A DNA stretch of 64,000 bases from Thermus caldilimi (GTDB lineage Bacteria > Deinococcota > Deinococci > Deinococcales > Thermaceae), in the NCBI RefSeq assembly GCF_004684245.1, contig NZ_CP038452.1, forward strand, positions 248,001 to 312,000, given 5' to 3'. Shown in pieces: positions 1 to 7,323 of the stretch. Each line of letters begins with the position of its first letter. The first letter of the stretch is position 1. The position numbers were made by a program, and so were the translations under genes. Under the pieces are notes generated by a model that saw only the letters and a program-made list of their open reading frames with translations, ran no database searches and was not told where the DNA came from.

Positions 1-2
1 GC

Positions 3-812
3 GCCTATCTCGCTATCGGTGATCATCCCCGAGCGGCGGAGTATGCCGGCGAAGCCTACCTGCTAGCCCAAAAGCTTGGGGACGAGGAGCTTGTGCACCT
101 GACCCGAACCGCCTACGCTGCGGCCTTGTGGGGATTGGGCCGGGCCGATGAAGCCATACATCTTTTGGAGCCTGAGCTGGCCCATGGCCATCCCGACCCC
201 CGCCACCGCATCCGCATCCTGGCCTACCTGGGGGCCCTATACGCCCATAAGGGCCGCTTCCCGGAGGCCTATCCCCTTTTGGAGGAGGGCTACTACCTGG
301 CCCAGAAGCAGGATCCCTACTGGCAGGTCCTGGTAGCGGCCTTCCTGGTGGGGGCCGACGTGGAGCGGGGCGAGCCCCTGGCCCATCGAGAGCTGGCCCG
401 GGCTGCATGGGCCCTGGGACCCTTTGACGTAAGCGAGTATCTGGCTTTGGTGTTGGCGCGGGCCTATTTGGAGGCCAACGAACCGGAGCCTGCTTTGAAG
501 CTCTTGGCAGAGCGTCCAGGCGAGCACCTTGGGCGGGCCTACGCCTGCTTGAGCCTGGCCTATACCAGCCAGGCGCTCATGGCTTTGGGCCGGGTGGAGC
601 CTGCCCGACAAGCCCTTACCGAGGCCCTGGCCTTGGCTGAGGGCCTGGAGGGAGCCCCGCGGGCCCTGGCCCAGGTGGCGGTGGCGGGTGCTCGGCTTGG
701 GGAGGCCCGGGTGCAAATGCTCCTGGGGCGGATTCCCCTCGGGGCCTTGGGTCCTGCCGACCGCAGAGCCCTCGAGGAGGTTGGCTTAGCTCTCGGCCTC
801 GAGTCCCCCTGA
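3..812 (+). CDS. TPR-type protein, C-terminal part of a probable transcriptional regulator (cut by window start)
   Basis: The reading frame is open from the left edge, so the N-terminus lies outside the window; the GTG at 93 is probably internal. About 269 residues are visible, made of repeated Ala/Leu-rich helical pairs of TPR type (for example residues reading AYLAIGDHPRAAEYAGEAYL, then GRADEAIHLLEPEL and GRFPEAYPLLEEGYYLA). Such repeats form the C-terminal part of MalT/LuxR- and SARP-type regulators, and the window encodes two other regulators of this broad kind (7324 and 38852). There is no DNA-binding domain in the visible part. The gene ends just before a promoter-like repeat with paired GTCATYC boxes at 817. 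Function as a regulator is inference; a plain TPR scaffold is the alternative. Confidence 0.6.
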   Translation, partial: AYLAIGDHPRAAEYAGEAYLLAQKLGDEELVHLTRTAYAAALWGLGRADEAIHLLEPELAHGHPDPRHRIRILAYLGALYAHKGRFPEAYPLLEEGYYLAQKQDPYWQVLVAAFLVGADVERGEPLAHRELARAAWALGPFDVSEYLALVLARAYLEANEPEPALKLLAERPGEHLGRAYACLSLAYTSQALMALGRVEPARQALTEALALAEGLEGAPRALAQVAVAGARLGEARVQMLLGRIPLGALGPADRRALEEVGLALGLESP

Positions 813-816
813 ACCT

Positions 817-884
817 GTCATTCTCCAGTCATCCGGGGCTATCTAACCTAACCTTACCCGGCTGGGTTTACCGCTGGGTAGGGA
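817..884 (+). repeat. Left copy of a diverged ~68-bp promoter/operator-like repeat
   Basis: Contains two direct boxes, GTCATTC (817-823) and GTCATCC (828-834), exactly 11 bp apart, followed by CTAACCTAACC and CGGCTGGGTTTACCG. A clearly related block stands at 2111-2178. Direct boxes one helical turn apart are typical targets of SARP-type activators (known for that family). That this is an operator here is inference. Confidence 0.55.
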
Positions 885-950
885 ATGGAGGGAAGAAAAA
901 GATGGCACATCCCTGTATTTATTGGGCAAGTTTAACCTAAAGAGGCACAC

Positions 951-1693
951 ATGAAAGGGAAAATCGAGAAGATCACGGGCAAGAGCTTCGATATCCCAGA
1001 TGAAACGCGGCGGCCATTTGAAAAGGGCAAGATTGACGTGATCAGTGTCGGGGGGCTGACCTTCTACCGTGAAACCCTTGAGCCGGGCTGGCAGTGGTCC
1101 AAGCACGTCAAGCCGGTCGTGGGCGGCGAAAGCTGCCAGCGGTTCCATGTGAAGATCTTTTTCGCAGGGTGGCAACGGGTGCGGATGGATGACGGCACCG
1201 AGATGGAATTCGGTCCGGGGGATGTGGCGGTCATACATCCTGGGCATGACGCTTGGGTGGTTGGTGACGAACCCAATGTGCTGATCGAACTGGCAGGTAT
1301 CGTCAAGATGTCCGCCAACGCGCCCGAAGAAATGCTGACAAAATTCACGCTCGAAGCGGTTCAGCGCTTCAACAACGCCATCAACAGACATGATGTTGGC
1401 GCGGCCATGGCTGCCATGACCGCGGACTGTGTGTTCGAAAACACTTATCCGCCCCCGGATGGCGGGCGTTATGAGGGCCAGGCGGCTGTCCGTGCCTTCT
1501 GGGAACGATTCTTCGCGACAAATCCAGATGCGCTCTTTGAGGTTGAGAAATGTTTGCCGTCGCCGATCAGTGCGTTGTCCGATGGGTTTACAGAGAGACG
1601 AAAGAAGGAACGCCGTGGTATCTGCACGGCGTGGATGTGTTTCGTGTACGGGATGGGAAGGTAGCTGAGAAGTTCTCCTACGTCAAAGGTTAG
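951..1693 (+). pseudogene. Cupin + NTF2/SnoaL-like fusion protein, frameshifted, foreign composition
   Basis: From ATG 951 (weak AAAGAGG upstream) the frame encodes a cupin-like barrel of about 120 residues (HVKIFFAG, FGPGDVAVIHPGHDAW). It then passes into an NTF2/SnoaL-like domain (AVQRFNNAINRHDVGAAMAAMTADCVFEN, then GRYEGQAAVRAFW). After the AAA at 1548-1550 the expected sequence continues one frame over: MFAVADQCVVRWVYRETKEG, WYLHGVDVFRVRDGKVAEKF, stop at 1691-1693. One extra A would restore a single open frame. The unshifted frame runs on to 1664 with an unnatural tail. Base and codon use are less GC-rich than neighbouring Thermus genes, which suggests transfer. SnoaL-like proteins are often small polyketide cyclases or steroid-type isomerases; the substrate here is unknown. 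Confidence 0.7.
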
Positions 1694-1858
1694 GTGGGTG
1701 ACTGCTGCAGATAGTTCTCGGCATGGCCTAACCCAAGGTCGCCATTCGGATGAACAGCGCTGCCCAATACGCGCTTGCGCCTGACGTCGTCCCGCTGCGC
1801 TTCGCGGCGCAGTGAGGCGCAGATAGGCAGTACGTAGCGAGATTACCTAGGGGGTGGC

Positions 1859-1999
1859 ATGATATTCGATATCGCGAGCATGGGTGCAGGTTCGGCGGGA
1901 TGCGTCTTGACTGCCCGCTTGAGCGAGGGTAGAGGCCGTACGGTTCTGCTTCTCGAAGCTGGCTTGGATTACCCGGCTGGAGCCGAACTGCCAGCTGAA
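1859..1999 (+). pseudogene. N-terminal stub of a GMC-type FAD oxidoreductase
   Basis: About 47 residues match the start of glucose-methanol-choline oxidoreductases: the dinucleotide-binding loop MGAGSAGCVLTARLSE, a strand ending in TVLLLEAGLDYP, then LPAEV. The rest of the protein (normally over 500 residues) is missing, and the reading frame continues into unrelated sequence to a stop at 2140. It shares the foreign composition of the preceding cupin-NTF2 gene and lies in the same patch. The 165 bases before it (1694-1858) contain only a short hairpin (CTGCGC/GCGCAG near 1795-1812) and no gene that I can see. Confidence 0.6.
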
Positions 2000-2110
2000 G
2001 TGTGCATCGGATCAAGGGGTGCGCTATCGCTCCAGATGTGCCGCCGAAAATGCTCACACAGGTGTGAAGGAATCAGCGCATCGGTTCGGAAGCACCCCGA
2101 ACCTGGTGCT

Positions 2111-2178
2111 GTCATCCTTCGGTCATCCTGCGCTTGCTAACTTGACCCTGCCTGGCTGGATTACCGGTTGGGCAAGGA
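2111..2178 (+). promoter_or_regulatory. Right copy of the promoter/operator-like repeat, in front of the exported-protein cluster
   Basis: Boxes GTCATCC (2111-2117) and GTCATCC (2122-2128) are again 11 bp apart, then GCTAACTTGACC and TGGCTGGATTACCG, matching the block at 817-884 with scattered substitutions. It ends in the AAGGAGG ribosome-binding site of the gene at 2187. It is the likely control region for the cluster 2187-7083; the regulator may be one of the SARP/TPR proteins in the window (inference). Confidence 0.55.
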
Positions 2179-2186
2179 GGCAAGGG

Positions 2187-2603
2187 ATGGCTAGATTGGG
2201 ATTTCTCGGATTTGTAGTTGCGCTATCGGGTTTATTGGTAGGTGTTTTGGCGCAACCACCAGCGCAAAAGGCCAAAGCCCTGGGGTTGCCAGAAGGCGTG
2301 GTCCAGGTAAGCTCCTGTGTTCCGGGGATGGGTGAGCACTGGGCTAAGCCCCAGGACCTTCCCTTTGGCCCCATCTACGGGGTCATGGGGGAGAAGGTGG
2401 TGTTCGTGGAGATCATGGTTTCCCAGGCCGACTTTGTGGCTGGCAAGTCCTGGACCGAGGTGCTGAGGCCCCTGAAGGGTCATGCCATAGACCATGTGGA
2501 CATAGAGTTCCAGCCCGGAGGCCACGAGGGCTACGAGGTTCCCCACTACGACGTCCACGCCTACTTTGTGCCGCACGCAGAACACACGGGGTACTGCCTA
2601 TGA
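2187..2603 (+). CDS. Exported TTHB210-like (DUF5602-type) protein
   Basis: The start ATG 2187 follows AAGGAGG at 2174-2180; the longer upstream frame has no such signal. The 138-residue product has a signal peptide (MARLGFLGFVVALSGLLVGV, then LAQPPAQ). The mature domain carries GMGEHWAKPQDLPFGPIYGV near the front and HVDIEFQPGGHEGYEVPHYD near the end, with several conserved His. I recall this pattern from the TTHB210-like family of Thermus thermophilus, where the founding member is linked to an ECF sigma factor system; that link is from memory and not shown here. The His-rich core could bind a metal, but no reaction is known to me. It is the first gene of the exported-protein cluster and is followed by a strong hairpin at 2631. 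Confidence 0.7.
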   Translation: MARLGFLGFVVALSGLLVGVLAQPPAQKAKALGLPEGVVQVSSCVPGMGEHWAKPQDLPFGPIYGVMGEKVVFVEIMVSQADFVAGKSWTEVLRPLKGHAIDHVDIEFQPGGHEGYEVPHYDVHAYFVPHAEHTGYCL

Positions 2604-2630
2604 GGAGGGCTTGAAGGAGTCCTCACGTAG

Positions 2631-2655
2631 AGGGGTGGGTTGTCCACCCACCCCT
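2631..2655 (+). terminator. Strong hairpin after the TTHB210-like gene
   Basis: A perfect 10-bp stem (AGGGGTGGGT / ACCCACCCCT) with loop TGTCC. There is no U-tract, so it may attenuate transcription or protect the mRNA end rather than fully terminate; the next gene's ribosome-binding site follows within 15 bases. Confidence 0.5.
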
Positions 2656-2674
2656 ATGTGCCTAAGGAGGAGGT

Positions 2675-3127
2675 ATGCAGGCTCTTTGGTTCTTCAATAC
2701 CCTGGTTCGCATCTGGGTCTCGGAAGTAGAGGGCCAGGATGGCCTTTCCGTCATGGAGCATTGGGCTCCTTTTGGGGATTCCCCACCCCTGCACATCCAC
2801 CACACCGAGGACCAGGTCTTTATCGTTTTGGAAGGTGCGATCCGTTTTTTCGTGGGGGATACATCCCGGCTTGCTCTACCCTTTGAGGAAATCCTAGGCC
2901 CCAAGGGGGTGCCCCATACCCACCAGGTGGAGTCCCCTGAGGGAGCCCGCTGGGTTACGGTCAACGCCCACCGGGACTTCGAGCGCTTCGTGCGGGCTAT
3001 AAGCCGGCCAGCGGAGCGGGAGGAGCTACCTCCCCCTGCCGGCCCACCCACCCCTGAAGAAATGGAGCGGATCGCAAGGATCGCGGAGACCTATGGCATC
3101 GAGTTCGTGGGCCCGCCCTTGGGATGA
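2675..3127 (+). CDS. Small cupin-fold protein
   Basis: The 150-residue product has a single cupin barrel. Motif 1 is visible as PPLHIHHTEDQVFIVLEGAI (residues about 34-53), with the metal-type His-His-Glu arrangement, and motif 2 as LGPKGVPHTHQV (about 75-86). The C-terminal 40 residues are Pro/Glu-rich and helical (PTPEEMERIARIAETYGIEF). Cupins of this layout are usually single-metal dioxygenases or sugar isomerases, but the family alone does not fix a reaction. The ATG is preceded by AAGGAGGAGG. No signal peptide is evident, unlike its neighbours. It lies co-directionally between the TTHB210-like gene and the lipoprotein/fibre genes. Confidence 0.75.
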   Translation: MQALWFFNTLVRIWVSEVEGQDGLSVMEHWAPFGDSPPLHIHHTEDQVFIVLEGAIRFFVGDTSRLALPFEEILGPKGVPHTHQVESPEGARWVTVNAHRDFERFVRAISRPAEREELPPPAGPPTPEEMERIARIAETYGIEFVGPPLG

Positions 3128-3138
3128 GGGGGTGAGGG

Positions 3139-3270
3139 GTGAAGGCAAAGCTAATGGGCTGGTTCTGGCTTTTGGTGCTGTTGTTGGCTGCCTGCACCGG
3201 TCCGGGTGGGGGTCAGGCCGAGGCAGGGCTTTGGGACCAGAGCCAGTGGGACCAGGCAAGCTGGCAGTGA
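3139..3270 (+). CDS. 43-residue lipoprotein
   Basis: Starting at GTG 3139 (ATG 3154 is also possible) the frame encodes a basic N-terminus (VKAKLMG), a hydrophobic stretch FWLLVLLLAAC with a classic lipobox ending in Cys, then a short Gly-rich linker and a Trp/Asp/Gln tail (LWDQSQWDQASWQ). The stop at 3268 lies 11 bases before the fibre gene. The lipobox and the operon position support a real gene despite its size. It may anchor or plug something at the membrane, next to the fibre protein; that is inference. Confidence 0.6.
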   Translation: MKAKLMGWFWLLVLLLAACTGPGGGQAEAGLWDQSQWDQASWQ

Positions 3271-3281
3271 GGTGATGGTAC

Positions 3282-4568
3282 ATGCAAGGGAAAAGGCTCA
3301 AGTACTTTGCGCTGGGATTTCTCCTTTCGGCCATGGGGTTTTATGTGGCTGCGGTGGGCAATCTGATCAGCTTCAGCCCGGGCACGCCCATCAAATCCGC
3401 TGAGGTCAACGCTAACTTCAAAACCCTGCGGGATGCGGTGGTGGCCCTCGAGGCTCCCGTCACCACTGAGCGCCTGGCTGACGGCGCGGTGAGTGCCAGT
3501 AAGCTTAGGACCGGCAATGGGGCTAGCGAGGGGAAGGTGCTCAAGTTCCAGGGCGGAGGGCTGGTCTGGGCCGACGATCTGAGCGGTGGGAGTGACAACC
3601 CAGGCTGGGGGCTCTCCGGCAACGTCGGCACCGACCCCACCACCCACTTCCTGGGTACCATCGATGATCAACCCCTGGTGGTGCGGGTTAACAACCAGCG
3701 GGTTTACCGGTTTGAGGCCGCCTCGAATGGCAGTGTGAACCTCATTGGCGGATACGTGTTCAACTCTCTGGCCCAGGGTGTGCGGGGGGCCACCATTGCC
3801 GGGGGAGGAACCAATGAGTTTTACCCGGGCACAAACCAGGTACTAGACAACTATGGCTTTGTTGGGGGTGGGGCGGGCAACCGGGCGGGCACCGAGGATC
3901 ACAATGTACAAAGCCAGCGGTTTGCCAGCGTGGTAGGCGGGGCCTTCAACAGCGCCAGCGGGTTTGAGTCCTTTGTCGGGGGTGGGTCGGAGAATACCGC
4001 TTCTGGAGCTAACGCGGTGGTGCCGGGCGGCAAACACAACGTTGCCAGTGGGAGCTTCAGCTTCGCTGTCGGGTATCGGGCCAAAGCCCAACACAATGGA
4101 GCTTTCGTCTGGGGCGACTTCACCAATGCCGATGTGGCCTCGAGCGCAGACAACCAGTTCGTGGTCCGGGCCTCTGGCGGAGCCATCTTTTACACCAACG
4201 CCAACCTGACCAGCGGGGCCAGCCTGGCCCCCGGTTCGGGCAGCTGGAGTAGCCTGAGCGACCGCGCGGTGAAGACCGGCCTGGTTGCTGTGAACCCCAA
4301 GGCGGTCCTGGATCGCTTGGCAGCCATGCCCATTTACGAGTGGAGCTACCAAGCCCAGGGGTCCGGCGTGCGCCACCTGGGACCCACCGCCCAGGACTTC
4401 AAGGCGGCCTTTGGCCTAGGGGAGGACGACCGCCACATCAGCACGGTGGACGCCGACGGGGTGGCTCTGGCCGCCATCCAGGCCCTTTACCGGGAGAACC
4501 AGGAGCTCAAAGCCCGGCTTGAATCCCTGGAGGCCCGGTTGTTAGCCCTGGAGGGGAGAAAGCCATGA
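3282..4568 (+). CDS. Surface fibre protein with YadA-head-like repeats and C-terminal S74 chaperone domain
   Basis: The 428-residue product begins with a signal-anchor segment (residues 8-26) followed by NLISFSPGTPIKSAEVNANF, a motif common in bacterial tail-fibre-like surface proteins. The middle (about 165-270) repeats short units of the GGG-xxN-xAsG type (FVGGGAGNRAG, VVGGAFNSASG, FVGGGSENTASG), as in trimeric beta-roll heads. The C-terminal ~105 residues form an intramolecular chaperone of peptidase S74 type, starting around Ser326-Asp327 (SLSDRAVKTGL), with IYEWSYQ, GPTAQDFKAAFG and a final coiled coil (YRENQELKARLESLEARL). S74 domains trimerise the fibre and cut themselves off (known for endosialidases and tail fibres). 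No phage genes surround it, so a cellular adhesin or surface fibre is the better reading. Confidence 0.8.
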   Translation: MQGKRLKYFALGFLLSAMGFYVAAVGNLISFSPGTPIKSAEVNANFKTLRDAVVALEAPVTTERLADGAVSASKLRTGNGASEGKVLKFQGGGLVWADDLSGGSDNPGWGLSGNVGTDPTTHFLGTIDDQPLVVRVNNQRVYRFEAASNGSVNLIGGYVFNSLAQGVRGATIAGGGTNEFYPGTNQVLDNYGFVGGGAGNRAGTEDHNVQSQRFASVVGGAFNSASGFESFVGGGSENTASGANAVVPGGKHNVASGSFSFAVGYRAKAQHNGAFVWGDFTNADVASSADNQFVVRASGGAIFYTNANLTSGASLAPGSGSWSSLSDRAVKTGLVAVNPKAVLDRLAAMPIYEWSYQAQGSGVRHLGPTAQDFKAAFGLGEDDRHISTVDADGVALAAIQALYRENQELKARLESLEARLLALEGRKP

Positions 4569-4658
4569 AGGTGCTTTGCAAGGTGGGCCAGGAAACCCTC
4601 TTGCTTGTCTCCCTGGACTCGGGTGAACTTCCAGGAATGCTCATAGGGTGAGGGAGTT

Positions 4659-5678
4659 GTGCTAAGGGGAATGGCAACCGGCTTTCTGGCCCTGGGGCTC
4701 TTGCTCCTGGCCCCTATCTGGGGCCAGGGCAACCCCCTAAGCTCGTTCCCAGGGTCCATCATCTACCTCCGGCAGGGAAACATCTGGACCTTCACCCCTT
4801 CCACCGGGGTTCGGCGGCAGCTGACCCGGGACGGGGGTTACCACAACCCCTCCCTGGCTGACGACGGCACCATCGGCGCGGTGCAGACGGTCGCCGGCCG
4901 CTCGCACTTCGTGACCATCCGTCCCGACGGGCAGAAGCGGGCTTTCCCGCCAGGGGAGATTATCAACCTGGTGCACGCCGAGCTATCGCCGGATGGGAGC
5001 CTCTTCGCCTTTGCCTACGTGGTCGTGACCCCCTTGGGGCCCAACCCCGCCCGCGTGGGCCTGACCTTCTCCGACCGCTGGGCCGCCGCCGGGGTGGCCG
5101 GGGGCAGTTGGGGGAGGTTTAGCTCGAGCTACTACCACGCCCGCTGGATGACCGCCGAGCGCCTCATCCTCTCGGGTGGGGGGGCGTATCCCTACCTGGT
5201 GCGCGGGGCGAAGAGCGGCTGGGAAGGCGAGGGGAGCCCCTACCAGTTTGAGATCCCGGGGCTTCGCTACGAGACCTACGACATCGCCCGCAACGGTGCG
5301 CGCTTTCTGGTGATCGGGGCCACTTACCAAATCGTGGGTTACGAGGAGCAAATTACCGGATGGCACGCCATCGCCTACCGCCCCGCCCGGCCGGAGGAGC
5401 GGGCCGTGGCCGAGTTCAGCCTGGAGGAGATGCGCGCCTGCCAGGGGGATTCTGCGGTGCGCTTTGGCGGGGGGAAGTGCGCCGTGGGCTGGATTCCGGA
5501 AGGGGGCTTTCCCCTCGAGGGGGAGCCCCAAGGGGGGGCCATCTCCCCCGACGGCCGGGCCATGGTCTTTGCCGATGCCCGGGGCCTTTGGGTCACTGAT
5601 GGAATGGGCCCCTCCATGCGCGCCTATGTGGTGGATCCCCAGGGTTCTTACCCGGAATGGTCCCCCTTCACTCGCTAG
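4659..5678 (+). CDS. Exported TolB/PD40-like propeller protein
   Basis: GTG 4659 is preceded by GAGGG; ATG 4671 is a possible later start. The signal peptide ([20 protein letters not shown]) is followed by a roughly 310-residue beta-propeller of WD40-like/TolB type: SIIYLRQGNIWTFTPSTGVR, QLTRDGGYHNPSLADDG, HAELSPDGSLFAFAY, AISPDGRAMVFADARGLWV. Such propellers usually bind partner proteins in the envelope. Two Cys (ACQGDS and GKCAVGW) could form a disulfide. The gene follows the S74 fibre gene by 90 bases and precedes the ZU5-like lipoprotein, all co-directional. No catalytic motif is seen and the partner is unknown. Confidence 0.65.
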   Translation: MLRGMATGFLALGLLLLAPIWGQGNPLSSFPGSIIYLRQGNIWTFTPSTGVRRQLTRDGGYHNPSLADDGTIGAVQTVAGRSHFVTIRPDGQKRAFPPGEIINLVHAELSPDGSLFAFAYVVVTPLGPNPARVGLTFSDRWAAAGVAGGSWGRFSSSYYHARWMTAERLILSGGGAYPYLVRGAKSGWEGEGSPYQFEIPGLRYETYDIARNGARFLVIGATYQIVGYEEQITGWHAIAYRPARPEERAVAEFSLEEMRACQGDSAVRFGGGKCAVGWIPEGGFPLEGEPQGGAISPDGRAMVFADARGLWVTDGMGPSMRAYVVDPQGSYPEWSPFTR

Positions 5679-5709
5679 GGAGGGGTTTAGTGAAAGGAGG
5701 ATTCCAACC

Positions 5710-7083
5710 ATGGCAAGGATAGGCTACTTGGCAGCGGCCCTGCTCCTGGGACTCCTGGGGGCTTGTAGCAGCGGCCCCCGGCCAGTTGAACCGGAACCCA
5801 CCCCCAGGGGCACTCCCACCGGGGATCCGGTGACGGCCACCATCGGGCCCGAGGGGGGCAGCCTGGCCTCGGCGGATGGGGTGCTCACCCTCGAGGTCCC
5901 GCCGGGGACCGTGGAGGCCCCCACCGAGTTTGGCATCCAGCCCATCACCAACACCGCAAGGGGCCTGGGGAGCGGCTACCGGCTCACCCCGGAGGGAAGG
6001 ACCTTCCCGAAGCCGGTAAAGCTCATCTTCCGCTACGCCGAGGAGGAACTGGAGGGGGCCAGGCCCGAGGGGCTGGGGCTGGCATTCCAGGACGGGAAGG
6101 GCGTTTGGTGGGCTCACCTGGGGAGCACGGTAGACCCCGTGACCCGGATCCTCACCGTGGAGACCAGGCACTTTAGCGACTGGGTGCGGAAGACCTTCTG
6201 GGTGTTCATCCCCGAGGAAGCCCGCCTCAAGGTGGGGGAGTCCATCGGGCTCATGGTGATCGCCTGTGTGCTGGAGAAGTACGCTGGGCCGGTGCCCGAG
6301 CCTTTCGAAGATGAGGAAGGGCTTCTTCTGGCACCGCTGATTCCCAAGGACCGGGAGGTCTGCGACTACTCGGTGCGCACGGGGAGGTGGGCGGTCAACG
6401 GGGTCCCTGGGGGCAACAGCGCCTACGGCACGGTTACCCCCTCACAGCCAAGCTCCCGGGCCACCTACACCGCCCCGGCCCAGGTCCCCAGCCCCAACCC
6501 GGTGACGGTCACCGCCGACATGACCTGGGAGGAGCGGAACGTCACCAAGCGCTTCACCTCGAGGATCACCATTTATGACGCCCTCGCTCAGGTTCACGTG
6601 ATCGGTTCCTTCAGCTACGTTGGTTATCCCATTAATGTCGGCATCACTGCCGACGTCCAGGACCGCTTTGAGGCTGATCTCTGGCTCTCCAGCGAACCCA
6701 ACGGCAGCGGCTCTTATGTGGGCAGCATGCAGAACACTCCCTCCACCGAAGCCAACGTCCGGCTCGAGCCGGGTTTAGAGCAGGGGGTCTGCAGCTTCCA
6801 ACTGGACGGGGATTACGAGCACCTGACCCTCAGTTCTGGGAAGTTCATGGGGGCGACTGACAAGGATTACTTCTTCGCCTTGGAGGGCAGTAGGACGGTT
6901 CCCTCGGTCATCTTGTTCTTCCGCACCGACGAGGGGTGTATTGCCACGACCTTTCCTGGGTATTCGGATCAGGGTGAACTTTCTTTCGTGGTAGACCTCA
7001 GTCGCCTGCAGAAGCCGGGCGATGCCTATACCGCACCCGATCCGATGAATACAGGGTGGGAGCTTCGCTTCGAGCGCAGGTAA
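5710..7083 (+). CDS. Large lipoprotein with ZU5-like N-terminal domain
   Basis: ATG 5710 follows AAAGGAGG at 5693-5700. The 457-residue product has a lipobox signal (ALLLGLLGAC, then SSGPRPVEPEPTP linker). Residues about 40-165 resemble a ZU5-type module: TATIGPEGGSLASADGVLTL, EVPPGTVEAPTEFGIQPI, then a section ending HFSDWV. The remainder is beta-rich (a middle section around TVTPSQPSSRATYTAPAQV resembles Ig-like surface-protein repeats) with four Cys in the C-terminal half. It is the last gene of the exported cluster. ZU5-like modules in bacteria occur in large envelope proteins and are not catalytic. The 240 bases after it (7084-7323) hold a short hairpin (GGGGCT/AGCCCC near 7119) and nothing else I can support. 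Confidence 0.6.
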   Translation: MARIGYLAAALLLGLLGACSSGPRPVEPEPTPRGTPTGDPVTATIGPEGGSLASADGVLTLEVPPGTVEAPTEFGIQPITNTARGLGSGYRLTPEGRTFPKPVKLIFRYAEEELEGARPEGLGLAFQDGKGVWWAHLGSTVDPVTRILTVETRHFSDWVRKTFWVFIPEEARLKVGESIGLMVIACVLEKYAGPVPEPFEDEEGLLLAPLIPKDREVCDYSVRTGRWAVNGVPGGNSAYGTVTPSQPSSRATYTAPAQVPSPNPVTVTADMTWEERNVTKRFTSRITIYDALAQVHVIGSFSYVGYPINVGITADVQDRFEADLWLSSEPNGSGSYVGSMQNTPSTEANVRLEPGLEQGVCSFQLDGDYEHLTLSSGKFMGATDKDYFFALEGSRTVPSVILFFRTDEGCIATTFPGYSDQGELSFVVDLSRLQKPGDAYTAPDPMNTGWELRFERR

Positions 7084-7323
7084 GGCATTAGGACTCGAAT
7101 GGGCAGGTCTGCGAACCGGGGCTATGCCGAGCCCCGTTGACGGGGAGGTGGCTGTGATGAAACGATAACCGGCGCATTTCACAACCCCTTCTCAGCGGGC
7201 TATCTATCGTGGGCGGGGCGGTTTTTCCCCCGGATTTCAGGACGGTGGACAGCCGTTGTGTGTGCGCTAGCGAAGACGAGGGACTCGTGGTGCGCTCTGA
7301 CGGGAGATTAAGCTGCCGGGTGC

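Noticed and set aside
3282-4568. S74 domain as sign of a prophage
   Set aside because: No capsid, tail, integrase or lysis genes nearby; neighbours are exported cell proteins.
4565-4651. 28-residue ORF overlapping the fibre gene stop (ATGA)
   Set aside because: Has no recognisable domain, hydrophobic signal or separate ribosome site; the overlap alone is weak support.
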